Of a DNA stretch of 64,000 nucleotides, positions 52,133 through 61,510 are shown piece by piece. The DNA comes from Pseudomonadota bacterium (lineage in GTDB: Bacteria > Desulfobacterota > Desulfovibrionia > Desulfovibrionales > Desulfovibrionaceae): NCBI GenBank assembly GCA_023460395.1, contig JAEWQB010000015.1:38722-102721 (forward strand), read 5' to 3'. The notes under the pieces are model-generated. The model did no database searches. It worked only from the letters and a program-made list of their open reading frames with translations, and was not told the origin of the DNA. The translations under genes were made by a program, and so were the position numbers. Within the stretch, counting starts at the first letter, position 1. Every line of letters starts with the position of its first letter.

Positions 52133-53551
52133 ATGCTGGTGTATATTCACGTTCCTTTCTGCCGAAGCAAGTGCGGCTATTGCGCGTTTCATTCCGAGAT
52201 ACCGCGTGGCGACGCCATGCAACGCTATACGGACGCCCTACTGCGGGAAATTGCGTTGTGGGGCGACAGACTGGGCAATGTTCCCGTGCAGACCGTTTTT
52301 TTCGGCGGGGGCACTCCCTCCATGTTGCCCGCCCGCGCCATTGCCGCCATTTTGGACAGGCTGCGCCGCGCCTTCGCCCTAGAGCGCTCTGCCGAAATCA
52401 GTCTGGAAGCGAACCCGGAATCCGTGGCGGATATGACCGTCATGCAAACGCTGCTGAACGCGGGCGTGAATCGCCTGAGTTTAGGCGTACAAAGCCTAAA
52501 TTCCGCCTCTCTGCGTCATCTGGGGCGCATTCACTCGGCACAGGACGCGGTGCGCACCTTTGAATTGGCCCGCACCATGGGGTTTGGCAATATCAACCTC
52601 GATTTTATCTGGGGTTTGCCAGACCAGCGGCTCAAACTATGGCTGGATGAACTTAAAGCTATTGTGCGGCTCGGCCCGGACCACCTTTCCTGCTACGGAC
52701 TCACACTAGAGGAAGGCACCCCTCTGGAGCAGGCGGTACGAGAAGGAACCACGCTCTTGCCCAACGAAAATGAGCAAGGGAAAATGTTCATCTATGGTGC
52801 GGAGTATCTGGAATCGCAAGGGTATCTGCATTACGAAATTTCCAACTTCGCACGCATGGGCTTCCAGTGCCGCCACAATTTAGGATACTGGGAAGGGGCG
52901 GAATATTTAGGCCTCGGTCCGGCTGCGGTATCCACCTTGCGGGGGCGGCGCTGGACAAATCCTCTGGATCTTGCGGTATACGAGCGCAATGTGCGCAATG
53001 GCGACATCGCCCGCGATGTTGAGCTGCTCACGCCCCTTGAACGCGTACAAGAGCTGGTTATGCTGCGTCTGCGCACAACACGCGGCCTGCGGGTGAAAGC
53101 ATACCGGGAAGTAACCGGGCGAGACTTCCTTCGTGACAATAAAGCGCTCATTCACGCGCTGCATCGCAACAGGCTTGTGCGCATCCGCAATGGCTACCTG
53201 AGCCTCACGCGCAACGGGCTGCTGGTTTCCAACTCCATTCTGGAACGATTTTTCGAATCACTTGAACAGGTTGCCACAAACGATGCCAATGCCATTTCCG
53301 ATCCCCACACGCTCTCTGTGACTGAAAAAACAGAAAAAACGGAACAACCCAACGCGCCCAACGCGCCCAATACGCCCAATACAACTGGCGCGACTGACCG
53401 TCCGCCCGACACAGACTTCTCTTCCCCACACGAAGCGTCCGTCCATTCCCCGGAAGAAACCGCCACCTCCAACGCCACGCCCTCTACCGGGACGCAGCAA
53501 AAAACTGACGCGGCACCCGCCGCCCTGCGTACCCAGCGGGAGAGTGCATGA
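52133..53551 (+). CDS. hemW: HemW-like radical SAM protein with low-complexity tail
   Basis: A 472-residue member of the HemW/coproporphyrinogen dehydrogenase-like family, thought to be a haem chaperone rather than HemN. The N-terminus IHVPFCRSKCGYCAF carries the CX3CX2C cluster motif and Phe, then FFGGGTPS, SLEANPES, RLSLGVQS and NLDFIWGLP. The cysteine triplet lacks the extra Cys of HemN. The family ends at about residue 385; here a 90-residue tail rich in Thr, Glu, Pro and Asn follows, with a PNAPNAPNTPNT repeat. It overlaps the next gene by 4 bases. Confidence 0.88.
   Translation: MLVYIHVPFCRSKCGYCAFHSEIPRGDAMQRYTDALLREIALWGDRLGNVPVQTVFFGGGTPSMLPARAIAAILDRLRRAFALERSAEISLEANPESVADMTVMQTLLNAGVNRLSLGVQSLNSASLRHLGRIHSAQDAVRTFELARTMGFGNINLDFIWGLPDQRLKLWLDELKAIVRLGPDHLSCYGLTLEEGTPLEQAVREGTTLLPNENEQGKMFIYGAEYLESQGYLHYEISNFARMGFQCRHNLGYWEGAEYLGLGPAAVSTLRGRRWTNPLDLAVYERNVRNGDIARDVELLTPLERVQELVMLRLRTTRGLRVKAYREVTGRDFLRDNKALIHALHRNRLVRIRNGYLSLTRNGLLVSNSILERFFESLEQVATNDANAISDPHTLSVTEKTEKTEQPNAPNAPNTPNTTGATDRPPDTDFSSPHEASVHSPEETATSNATPSTGTQQKTDAAPAALRTQRESA
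53348..53383. repeat. Four 9-bp tandem repeats in the hemW tail
   Basis: Units CCCAACGCG (twice), CCCAATACG and CCCAATACA in tandem and in frame, encoding the Pro-Asn-Ala/Thr repeats of the tail. Confidence 0.85.
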
Positions 53552-55923
53552 AATCCCGCGTGCTCAGGAATCCTCTTTTTTTCCCCGGTTTATTGTTACT
53601 TTTTTTTGTTCTGGCCACGGTGGTAAGCGTGCTCGTGCTTACCAAAGATTACCGCGCCATCTCCCAAGCCCGCCCAGCACCCCCTCCCCCCGCAATAGCT
53701 CAAAATGACGCGCGCGTGCGGTATGAAACGCTGGAAGAAGTGTTTGAAGCCCGGATGCGGGCGTGGCAACTGCGGTGCGTCTGGTCCGCTTCCCTGCTGG
53801 GGACTCTGGGCCTGTTGACGCTATGGGGCGGCTACACCTCCTTGCGGCAGCGGCAACTGCTGGATCAGGCGCGGGAAACTCTGGCCCTGCGGGAACGGTA
53901 CTATCGTGCGCTGGCGGAGCACTTTCCCTCCGGCATCATCCTCTTGTACGGCAGAGACGGGCGAATAGCCGTTGCCGCAGGACAGGGGTTACGCGCACTC
54001 GATCTTTGCGACACTCCAATGGAAGGCCGTCTGCCCGAATCTCTTTTCCCGGAGGAAATGGCCCACTCCTTCTCCCACCACCGCGCTCTTGCGCTGCGCG
54101 GACAACGCAGTTCTTTCACGGCGGGCATGCGGGACCGGATATTCCACGTACACACGCAGCCCATTATTGACAGCCGGGGAGAAGTGGAAGCGGGCATGGC
54201 TGTTTTTTCAGACATCACGCTGCGGGAAGAGCAGGCCGCAGCCCTGCTACAGGCAAAGGAGGCCGCAGAAGTTGCTTGTGAGATGAAAAATCAGTTTGTC
54301 GCCAATATCAGCCATGAACTGCGCACTCCCATCAGCGGCATCATGGGAATTACAGAAATGGCTCTGGCGGAACAGCCCCCCGCGACATGGCACCGATACT
54401 TTTCCGTTATCAGAAATGTTTCCGAAGGGTTAGTCGGCGTCATCAACGACGTGCTGGATTTTTCGCGCATTGAGGCGGACAAACTTTCGCTGGAATCCCG
54501 TCCGTATGATCTGCGTGCCCTTCTCTCAGACATACTGGAACCCATGCGTCTTCGCGCGGAAGCAAAAGGGCTGGCCCTCAGGCTGGACATTGACGACCCC
54601 ATTGCCCCGTGGGTCATCGGCGACCCCGGAAGACTACGCCAAGTGCTTGTAAATTTAGTGGACAACGCCATCAAATTTACAGATGCGGGACAAGTGCTCA
54701 TACGGCTTACCCACGGCCCGGATAGCCCCGGAGGGCACACCGCCATGAATGCCCCGCAACACGCCTCTTCCGTGGGAGGCGGAGGAATCGGAGGCGATGG
54801 AGACGCGAATATCCGCAACCTCTTTGAACCGGCGCGGCAAGAACGCGCCTCACGCCCGGACGCCGCCGCGAAGCCGCACATTCCAGACGGGGAAAACCAC
54901 CCCGCCACAAATGCTCCCGACCATTCGGACACGACCGAAAGCGAAGACACCCGGCAAAACGCGACGCAAATTGTACATTTTTCCATTACAGATACCGGTA
55001 TCGGCATTCCCGCCAACAAGCAGACGAGCCTGTTTACTAGTTTTTCCCAACTAGATGGATCTCTTTCGCGGCAACATGGGGGTAGCGGATTAGGGCTTTC
55101 CATCTGCAAACAGCTTGTGTCCATGATGGGGGGAACCTTATTGGTAGACAGCCTTCCCGGCACGGGGAGCAACTTCTACTTCTCGCTGCGTATGCCCCTC
55201 CATGAACAAACACAGCCCATTACGGATACTCCTCGCCCGCCCGCGCAGCGCGTAACACCGGCAAAAGGGAGCCTTCCTCCCCCTTCCCAACATGAAACAC
55301 CCTGCCCTGCCGCACTGCGCGTGCCTACGGATTTGCCACCTGCGGCCCTTTCGTTTCAAACCGTGCTGTTGGCAGAGGACAACGAACTAAACCGGGAATT
55401 TTTAGTCTACTTCCTGCGGCAACGCGGACACACGGTGCTTCTTGCAAACACCGGAGTGGAGGTGCTGGAAATCGTTCTTGCCAATGGAGCCAGCGCCGAC
55501 AACGCGTCCGCTTCTCCACAGGCCGGCTCGCTTGAAACACCGCCAAGTTCGCCACCGGACACCCCGCCAGTTCCCGCGCCTGCCGTTTCCTCGCGTATTT
55601 CCGCGCCAGCAATGTCTAACTCCATTCCGGCAAGGCCCGACATCATCCTTATGGACGTGCAAATGCCCATCATGAGCGGTCTAGAGGCCACCCGCCAGAT
55701 ACGCGAAGCGCAGGCTCCCTACAGCGCCATTCCCATTGTCGCCCTGACGGCACACGCCATGTCTGGGGACCGGGAACGGTTTCTGGCGGCGGGTATGGAC
55801 GCCTTTGTCGGCAAGCCCGTAGACAGGCAGGCGCTGTACGCCGCGCTCGAAACCGCGTGGAGTCAGGCCGTGCAACGCGGCTGGACAGCGCAAGGCACCA
55901 CGTCAACCGCCTTCCCCGCCTGA
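53548..55923 (+). CDS. Membrane hybrid sensor kinase with insertions inside its domains
   Basis: A 791-residue hybrid kinase. Two membrane helices (about residues 9-32 and 75-95) flank a short 40-residue periplasmic part; then a PAS domain, HisKA with FVANISHELRTPISG, HATPase with VNLVDNAIKF, DTGIGIP and GGSGLGLSI, and a receiver with LLAEDNELN and Asp in ILMDVQMPIMSG. Two low-complexity insertions lie inside folded domains: about 85 residues between the N box and the G1 box of the ATPase, and about 60 residues before the phosphorylated Asp of the receiver. Both are rich in Ala, Pro, Ser and Asp. No frameshift is apparent. It overlaps hemW by 4 bases. Confidence 0.88.
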   Translation: MKSRVLRNPLFFPGLLLLFFVLATVVSVLVLTKDYRAISQARPAPPPPAIAQNDARVRYETLEEVFEARMRAWQLRCVWSASLLGTLGLLTLWGGYTSLRQRQLLDQARETLALRERYYRALAEHFPSGIILLYGRDGRIAVAAGQGLRALDLCDTPMEGRLPESLFPEEMAHSFSHHRALALRGQRSSFTAGMRDRIFHVHTQPIIDSRGEVEAGMAVFSDITLREEQAAALLQAKEAAEVACEMKNQFVANISHELRTPISGIMGITEMALAEQPPATWHRYFSVIRNVSEGLVGVINDVLDFSRIEADKLSLESRPYDLRALLSDILEPMRLRAEAKGLALRLDIDDPIAPWVIGDPGRLRQVLVNLVDNAIKFTDAGQVLIRLTHGPDSPGGHTAMNAPQHASSVGGGGIGGDGDANIRNLFEPARQERASRPDAAAKPHIPDGENHPATNAPDHSDTTESEDTRQNATQIVHFSITDTGIGIPANKQTSLFTSFSQLDGSLSRQHGGSGLGLSICKQLVSMMGGTLLVDSLPGTGSNFYFSLRMPLHEQTQPITDTPRPPAQRVTPAKGSLPPPSQHETPCPAALRVPTDLPPAALSFQTVLLAEDNELNREFLVYFLRQRGHTVLLANTGVEVLEIVLANGASADNASASPQAGSLETPPSSPPDTPPVPAPAVSSRISAPAMSNSIPARPDIILMDVQMPIMSGLEATRQIREAQAPYSAIPIVALTAHAMSGDRERFLAAGMDAFVGKPVDRQALYAALETAWSQAVQRGWTAQGTTSTAFPA

Positions 55924-56057
55924 AAAGCACATAGTGTAAAGATTTTTCTATTGCCTTTATGTCCCCAGTATGGTGGTGTATAGTACCGTGTTTCTTTCCA
56001 AGGATGGAAAAGCCATACACAGAAAATTGCACTGACTCTACAAGGAGGGGGGGAATA

Positions 56058-57182
56058 ATGGATAGCGGACAGGACACATCGCATGCGATGATACGGCTCC
56101 CCTTCGCAAAAGTAAAAGCACAGCACCACGTTGTCTCTGACTATTTACAAAAAGAACTTGTTCTGAGCATACCTCTTCCGCTTGTCGTACTTAACGAGGG
56201 ACGGCAGATAGTCTTCGCTAATCAACATGCGGCAACGTTTTTTGGGAAAGATAATCCAGAGAACTTGCTGGGAATTCGTCCCGGAGAAGGATTATACTGC
56301 GTGCATTCTATGCAGGAAAGTGGCTGCGGAACTCCGTCCCCGTGCTCTCACTGTGGAAATGTTATGGCCATACTGAGTGTAAAAAAGCAGGATTGCTGCG
56401 CTGTGGAGGCCCGCATTCTCACTAAACAGCATGGACACCTTAACGCGCTTAACCTGCACTTGGACGCGGCCCAACTGATAATAGAAGACTCCCCATTCAC
56501 GCTCATCTATTTGCGCGACATTTCCCGCGACACAGACCGGGAAATTCTAGAGCAATTCTTTCTGCACAACGCGCTCGGCTCGTTGAAAACCATAACTGAA
56601 GCCGCAACGCAGATATGCGGGCAAACAAATGACACGCAGCGGGCAGCAGCGCGAACCATGGCGGACCATAGCGAACGGCTGGTACGCGACATGGAATTTT
56701 TGCGGCTATATCTCGCCGCCGAAGACGGGCAACTAACGCCAACAATGGCCGAGGAGAAGCCGCACGAGATAGTGGAGAGTCTTCACGCCCTTTTCCTTCC
56801 GCTTGCAACGGAACACAACGTGACACTGCGGACAGAGGGCACGGAAAGTGGAGCGATGATAGTCACTGACCGCGACCTTCTCCAACGGGCATTGGAAAAT
56901 CTGCTCAAAAACGCACTGGACGCGGCGAAGCCCGGCGAGGAAGTAACAGTGGGGCACATAGACCAGACGCAATCGGTCCATTTTTTTGTGCGCAACCGCC
57001 AATACCTGCCACGGCATGTGCAGCAACAACTTTTCCAACGCAATTTCTCCACCAAGGGATCGGGAAGAGGTATCGGCACTTACAGCACCCGCCTTTTTGT
57101 AAACAACTACCTGCGGGGAAGCGTCGCCTTTGAAAGTTCTGTGGAGGAAGGCACCATTTTCTACATACAAATTCCCAGATAA
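56058..57182 (+). CDS. Soluble PAS sensor histidine kinase with Cys-rich PAS motif
   Basis: A 374-residue cytoplasmic kinase. The PAS domain (about residues 25-155) has the spaced cysteines CVHSMQESGCGTPSPCSHCG, known in many deltaproteobacterial PAS kinases and suited to a metal or redox centre. A short dimerisation domain with a probable phosphoacceptor His in FFLHNALGS and a divergent HATPase domain (ENLLKNALDAA, then FSTKGSGRGIGTY) follow. The start at 56058 lies 5 bases after an exceptional G-rich ribosome site. There is no partner regulator next to it. The 134-base spacer before it contains no clear terminator. Confidence 0.82.
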   Translation: MDSGQDTSHAMIRLPFAKVKAQHHVVSDYLQKELVLSIPLPLVVLNEGRQIVFANQHAATFFGKDNPENLLGIRPGEGLYCVHSMQESGCGTPSPCSHCGNVMAILSVKKQDCCAVEARILTKQHGHLNALNLHLDAAQLIIEDSPFTLIYLRDISRDTDREILEQFFLHNALGSLKTITEAATQICGQTNDTQRAAARTMADHSERLVRDMEFLRLYLAAEDGQLTPTMAEEKPHEIVESLHALFLPLATEHNVTLRTEGTESGAMIVTDRDLLQRALENLLKNALDAAKPGEEVTVGHIDQTQSVHFFVRNRQYLPRHVQQQLFQRNFSTKGSGRGIGTYSTRLFVNNYLRGSVAFESSVEEGTIFYIQIPR

Positions 57183-57474
57183 CTCCCTCTGAGATCACGG
57201 AACCCGCGCCGCGCGCTCTTTCTTCCGGCAGTCCCCTCCCAACCCCACCGGCATCGTTTCACTGACAGCCGCCAGCCCCTTTGCGCGTTTTGCAACGCCC
57301 TTCGCTTTTGCCCACGTGATAGCAAACGTATTGCGCACCGCCCCCCTGCGCGAACAGTGGTTGAAGAAATCCGCATTGCGATATTCCGCCACAGGTCGCG
57401 TGTTTTTGCTGCGGGATCAGAACTTTTTGGATACAAGTCTTTGGCGAAGACAACGGCAGAGACAGGATGGACTG

Positions 57475-58254
57475 ATGGATACGGCAAAAAACAACATTTC
57501 AGCACCCGATACGGCACCAAGCCGCGCCACGCTTTCACGCACGGGGGCTATTTTTTCGGGTATTCGGCAGGCATTGCCCGTCGCCATGGGATACGTGCCC
57601 GTGGGGTTCGCCTACGGTGTGCTAGCGCGCAAGGTCGGGCTTTCGGAATGGAATACCATTCTCATGTCCCTGCTGGTCTACGCTGGTTCGGCGCAGTTTA
57701 TCGCGGTAAGCCTGTTCGCTGCGGCGGCCTCTCCCCTTTCCGTGGTACTTACAACCTTTGTGGTCAACCTGCGCCACCTGCTTATGGCGGCGGCTCTTTC
57801 GCCCTTTCTCCGCTCATGGACACGCGGGCAGCAGGCGCTGTTCGCCTTTGAATTAACGGACGAAACCTTCGCCTTGCACGCCCGCCGATTCCCTGAGCAT
57901 GGCGCACACAGAGCGGAAACCTATGCCCTGAACGCCACCGCGCAACTTTCTTGGGTACTGGGGGCTGTGCTGGGAGTCTTTTCCAGTGAGCTGATTGGCG
58001 ACATAAAGCCACTGGGGCTGGACTATGCCTTGGCTGCCATGTTTGTGGCGTTGCTTGTGGGACAAATGCGCTCTCACCTGCATATACTGGTGGCAGTGGT
58101 TTCCGCCGCGCTCTCAGTAGGCTTCATGCTTGCCGGAGCGGGACAATGGAATGTGATGCTCGCCACCATATGCGGCGCCACTCTGGGGACGCTGCTGAGT
58201 CTGCGTGCCCACCACACAGGGCACTCCCGCGGACAAAGGGAGAACGCCATATGA
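57475..58254 (+). CDS. azlC: AzlC-family branched-chain amino acid exporter, large subunit
   Basis: A 259-residue inner-membrane protein with about seven hydrophobic segments. The AzlC motifs GYVPVGFAYGVLARKVGLS, LVYAGSAQFIAVSLF and VVNLRHLLMAAAL are clear. With AzlD it exports branched-chain amino acids. The start at 57475 is the first ATG compatible with the family; the longer frame upstream is GC-skewed leader. The preceding 290 bases hold no gene. It overlaps azlD by 4 bases. Confidence 0.92.
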   Translation: MDTAKNNISAPDTAPSRATLSRTGAIFSGIRQALPVAMGYVPVGFAYGVLARKVGLSEWNTILMSLLVYAGSAQFIAVSLFAAAASPLSVVLTTFVVNLRHLLMAAALSPFLRSWTRGQQALFAFELTDETFALHARRFPEHGAHRAETYALNATAQLSWVLGAVLGVFSSELIGDIKPLGLDYALAAMFVALLVGQMRSHLHILVAVVSAALSVGFMLAGAGQWNVMLATICGATLGTLLSLRAHHTGHSRGQRENAI

Positions 58255-58580
58255 TGGCAGATCATCTTGTGCTGCTTATTGTCATCGGCATGGCCCTTGT
58301 GACCTACCTGCCACGAGTGCTGCCCGTGTGGCTGCTTTCCAACCGGGAATTCCCACCCGTGGTTGCCCGCTGGCTGAGCTATGTGCCCAGTGCCATCCTC
58401 AGCGCTCTGCTGGCCCCTTCTCTGCTTATTCAAGACGGACAAATTGCGCTGAATCTACAAAACCTGCCGCTGCTCGCTGCCGTGCCCACCTTCTTAGTGG
58501 CGTGGCGGACCGGCAGTTTTTTCGGCACTGTGGCCGTGGGCATGGGATGTGTGGCTGCCGCGCGTTGGTTCGGCTGGTAG
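58251..58580 (+). CDS. azlD: AzlD-family branched-chain amino acid exporter, small subunit
   Basis: A 109-residue membrane protein with four hydrophobic segments; the LVTYLPRVLPVWLL motif and FFGTVAVGM are typical of AzlD. Two adjacent ATGs (58251 and 58254) are possible starts; GGGAG lies 10 to 13 bases upstream. It is translationally coupled to azlC. Confidence 0.92.
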   Translation: MMADHLVLLIVIGMALVTYLPRVLPVWLLSNREFPPVVARWLSYVPSAILSALLAPSLLIQDGQIALNLQNLPLLAAVPTFLVAWRTGSFFGTVAVGMGCVAAARWFGW

Positions 58581-58711
58581 CGGGAATTTGTATTTCATAC
58601 GGCACGCAGGTGACAGCGACAGCCCCCCCCGCGCAATTCAGAGAGCCACGGCCCGCCGATACGGTGAAACCCGGCGGCACCACAAAAGACCTTCGCCTGC
58701 ACAACGCACAA

Positions 58712-58735
58712 AGGCCGGAGGTATTCCCCCGGCCT
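58712..58735. terminator. Hairpin between azlD and the coiled-coil gene
   Basis: Arms AGGCCGG (58712-58718) and CCGGCCT (58729-58735) with two more inner pairs. The minus-strand side is followed by TTTG, so it may end the leftward coiled-coil transcript, 54 bases after its stop. The T run is short. Confidence 0.45.
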
Positions 58736-58788
58736 CTGAGAACGGATAACCGCATATAGCAAAAGAAAAGTCGGGAACCAGAAGTGCC

Positions 58789-59256
58789 TTAGAAGCTGCC
58801 CAGCGAATTCCCTATGCCGCTGGCGCGGGTGCCACCGCCAGAGGATACGCCGTTGGCCTCGTTCAGCATTTCCTGCGCTTCCGCCAACTCGGACTGTAAC
58901 TGCACTAATTCGGCCTGCTTGGCTTGCATGAGCTGCTGTTTTTCTTCTTCAGACATTGATTTTGCCTGCAACTGCTCTATTTCCTGCTTCACTTGCTCTA
59001 TCTGTTCCTTAATGCGCTCCACAGTCTGCTCCTGCGCACTTTGCGACTCAGAGTCATCGCTTTCGCCGCTTTTAGCGGACGAGGTGGATACGAGGTCGCG
59101 TGCTTCTTTGGAGATGGATACGGTATCCACTCCGGGCACCGCAGACTGGGCCTGCGCGGTGGATTCGGTTTCGCCTTCGGCGCTGCGGGAAGATTCGCTC
59201 CGCAGCCCCTGACCGAGCGTACTGTACGACTGAAGCATGTTGCTGGTAATTTGCAT
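58789..59256 (-). CDS. Small coiled-coil protein (FlxA-like)
   Basis: A 155-residue acidic protein without signal peptide. After a short N-terminal segment (QITSNMLQSYSTLG) and a VDTVSISKEARDL motif reminiscent of flagellar and hook-associated small proteins, residues about 75-135 form a regular coiled coil (ERIKEQIEQVKQEIEQLQ). The tail is Gly/Ser-rich. It resembles FlxA-like proteins. The ATG has a GGAGG site. No flagellar gene is nearby, so its partner is unknown. Confidence 0.72.
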   Translation of the reverse strand: MQITSNMLQSYSTLGQGLRSESSRSAEGETESTAQAQSAVPGVDTVSISKEARDLVSTSSAKSGESDDSESQSAQEQTVERIKEQIEQVKQEIEQLQAKSMSEEEKQQLMQAKQAELVQLQSELAEAQEMLNEANGVSSGGGTRASGIGNSLGSF

Positions 59257-59569
59257 ACCGGGCCTCCTTGTTCGTCAAACTTGTCGGGCTCATCTGGAGC
59301 CATTTGGCTCATCTGGCTCACCAAGCCTGTAGCAACACTATCGGCTCAGAACGCGGGGTCTTTAGGGCTCATGGGTATTTTTACCGTAAATGCGGTCACA
59401 GCCGCCTTTTCTTCCAGATTTGGCGTGGAGCGGACAATCCCGCGCAAGAAACGGAGCGAACTTAAAAGCCTTTCGTCCGGTACATGGGGACTGAAAGAAG
59501 AAATCCGGTTGCCTGAAACGAGCCGGTACGCTATGCGGGCAAAACAAACACCGCAGGAGAAACAGCACC
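59257..59569. other. Divergent spacer with an 11-bp direct repeat
   Basis: 313 bases with no gene. GGCTCATCTGG occurs at 59287-59297 and again at 59306-59316, in a stretch made of roughly 9-bp units. No promoter stands out. Confidence 0.35.
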
Positions 59570-59752
59570 ATGAGCAAGGAAATGCCAAACTATCTAGTCC
59601 GAGGCATCCTCATTGGCGGGGCCATGGGGGCCTTCGCGCAATTAGCGGGAATTCTCGACAATCTACCCCGTTCCGTGGCTCTGGGCATGGTGGCGGGCTT
59701 TTTCGCGGGTCTTACCCTCGCCCGGCGACAACGCAAGCGGCAGGGAAAATAG
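59570..59752 (+). CDS. Small two-helix membrane protein
   Basis: A 60-residue protein with two hydrophobic segments (residues 10-27 and 36-50) and a basic end (ARRQRKRQGK), probably a helical hairpin in the inner membrane. GGAG lies 10 bases before the ATG. It stops 2 bases before the end of the convergent flavoprotein gene. Function unknown. Confidence 0.65.
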   Translation: MSKEMPNYLVRGILIGGAMGAFAQLAGILDNLPRSVALGMVAGFFAGLTLARRQRKRQGK

Positions 59753-59754
59753 TC

Positions 59755-60405
59755 CTATTCCGATGTCGCCATGCGTGCGCCAAGTGCAAAGGCGCGGTCG
59801 CAATCAGCGGGAAATAGCGTTTCCCGGCGCAGACGCTTCGCTTCAGAATCAAAGCGGGCGCTTTCATATTTACTATAGTCCGCATACTGCACGGTATCTG
59901 TGCAATACATCATTTCGCACGGACCCAAATGACGTGAAAGAGTGCGCTGCATGAGCGTGCAATGCGTCGCGTATCCGTACGGTTCGACCATGTCTTCCGC
60001 GACATTCATAGTGTATAGCAAGGCCGTGGGGATGACCCGCCCAAAGTCGCAGTGCCCGTCCTCCGCATACGGATTGTACGGGAAGCACAGCCTTTCCATA
60101 CACGCGCGCATGGCAGCCGTTTCCGTGCCGTAGTAGATGGGCGAACCAAGAAGAAGCGCATCCACCGTGGCAATACGTTCCAAAACCGGGCTGAGGTCGT
60201 CCTTCACCGCGCATACGCCTCGCTGTTTCCGGTTCAACCGTTTACAGGCAAAGCAGCTTATACACCCGGAAAAAGTAAGCGAATGCAAGTGCACCATCTC
60301 GGTTTCCGCACCCTGAGATTGCGCCCCCGCGAGTGCGTGTTCCAAAAGCGTCACCGTGTTCCACCCTTTGGTCCGGGGGCTGCCATTAATGGCCATAACG
60401 CGCAT
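59755..60405 (-). CDS. Iron-sulfur flavoprotein (flavodoxin fold)
   Basis: A 216-residue flavodoxin-like protein of the NADPH-dependent FMN reductase/ISF family. The FMN phosphate loop is seen as MAINGSPRTKGWNT, and a compact cysteine motif CISCFACK with a fourth Cys 10 residues later marks a 4Fe-4S site. The LLLGSPIYYGTETAAMRACMERL segment is typical. GGAGAG precedes the ATG. Such proteins are common in strict anaerobes and reduce oxygen or peroxide or act in electron transfer. Confidence 0.82.
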   Translation of the reverse strand: MRVMAINGSPRTKGWNTVTLLEHALAGAQSQGAETEMVHLHSLTFSGCISCFACKRLNRKQRGVCAVKDDLSPVLERIATVDALLLGSPIYYGTETAAMRACMERLCFPYNPYAEDGHCDFGRVIPTALLYTMNVAEDMVEPYGYATHCTLMQRTLSRHLGPCEMMYCTDTVQYADYSKYESARFDSEAKRLRRETLFPADCDRAFALGARMATSE

Positions 60406-60581
60406 GAGTCTCTCCTTCCCTAAAATCGCACGGCGGCAGTACTACCGTGCGGTATTCAAATACGCCCCGCGCATGGAGCGGACATTCCGCAGGCCAGACC
60501 TGCGCGAACCCCGCTCCATACACGAAAAAACACACGGATGCGCGCAGAACGGAGAACCCCCGTCCGCTGTCACCCCGCACG

Positions 60582-61163
60582 CTACTTGGCTGCGGCAATG
60601 GCCTTCATCAACCACGCCATATTTTCACCAAGGTTGCGCATGTTGTGCAGCGCTTCCTCGTCGCCCTCTACATCTCCCGGCTGAAGCCCGTAGCCCATAT
60701 TCCAATAGGATGAGCCGGGGATGACCATCTGATTAATCTGGAACAGATGGTTCATGGAATCGAACACGTGGGTGGCTCCGCCTCGGCGTACCGCCACCAC
60801 TGCCGCGCCCACTTTGCGACGAAGCTTGGCACCGTTTGCCAACGCCACATAGCCGGAACGATCAATGAGCGCTTTCATTTCCGCGTTTACATCAGCGAAA
60901 TAGGTAGGAGAACCCAGCAGGATACCGTCCGCCTGCCACATTTTTTCCAAGTACTCGTTCATCGCGTCAGACGTGACAACACACCGGCCATCCTGACGCT
61001 CACGACACTTGTTACAGGCAAGACAGCCATGCAGCGGCTTGCCGCCAATACGGACGAGCTCCGTTTCTATGCCAGCCTCTGTAAGAGGTTCTAGCACGGC
61101 CTTAATGAGCCGTTCGGTATTTCCGCCTTTCCGCGGACTACTATTAAATGCTACCACTTTCAT
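60582..61163 (-). CDS. Iron-sulfur flavoprotein (flavodoxin fold), second copy
   Basis: A 193-residue paralogue of the preceding gene: FMN loop VVAFNSSPRKGGNTERL, the ISF cysteine motif C-X2-C-X2-C-X7-C (CLACNKCRERQDGRC), and LLGSPTYFADVNAEMKALIDR. The 176-base spacer and a separate ribosome site suggest the two are tandem but distinct units. The substrate is unknown. Confidence 0.85.
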   Translation of the reverse strand: MKVVAFNSSPRKGGNTERLIKAVLEPLTEAGIETELVRIGGKPLHGCLACNKCRERQDGRCVVTSDAMNEYLEKMWQADGILLGSPTYFADVNAEMKALIDRSGYVALANGAKLRRKVGAAVVAVRRGGATHVFDSMNHLFQINQMVIPGSSYWNMGYGLQPGDVEGDEEALHNMRNLGENMAWLMKAIAAAK

Positions 61164-61386
61164 ATTATGCTCCTTTTCGATGGGCCACTATCGGCATCGT
61201 GATCAGGAAGACGACGGTTTGTCCTCCCCCTTTCTATTCCATTCCACAGACAACATCGCAAGTACCCACTTTTTTGTTTTGTAGTTACAAAAAACATACC
61301 ACATGACCACAGAGAAAAAATAGGCGTTTTCTAATTTTCCCGTTGACACCAACCGCCCCCTCGGCTACTTACCTCTTCCACAGCGT

Positions 61387-61462
<76 letters not shown>

Positions 61463-61471
61463 AATTTTTCA

Positions 61472-61506
61472 AGGGTTTATGTCATATCGACATAGACCCT
61501 TTTTTC
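61472..61506 (+). terminator. Terminator of the tRNA-Ala gene
   Basis: A 12-bp stem with one G-T pair (arms 61472-61483 and 61489-61500, loop ATATC) followed by six or more T. Confidence 0.85.
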
Positions 61507-61510
61507 GTGC

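Noticed and set aside
55951..55984. TTGCCT and TATAGT as a promoter for the kinase at 56058
   Set aside because: The spacer would be 22 bases, too long.
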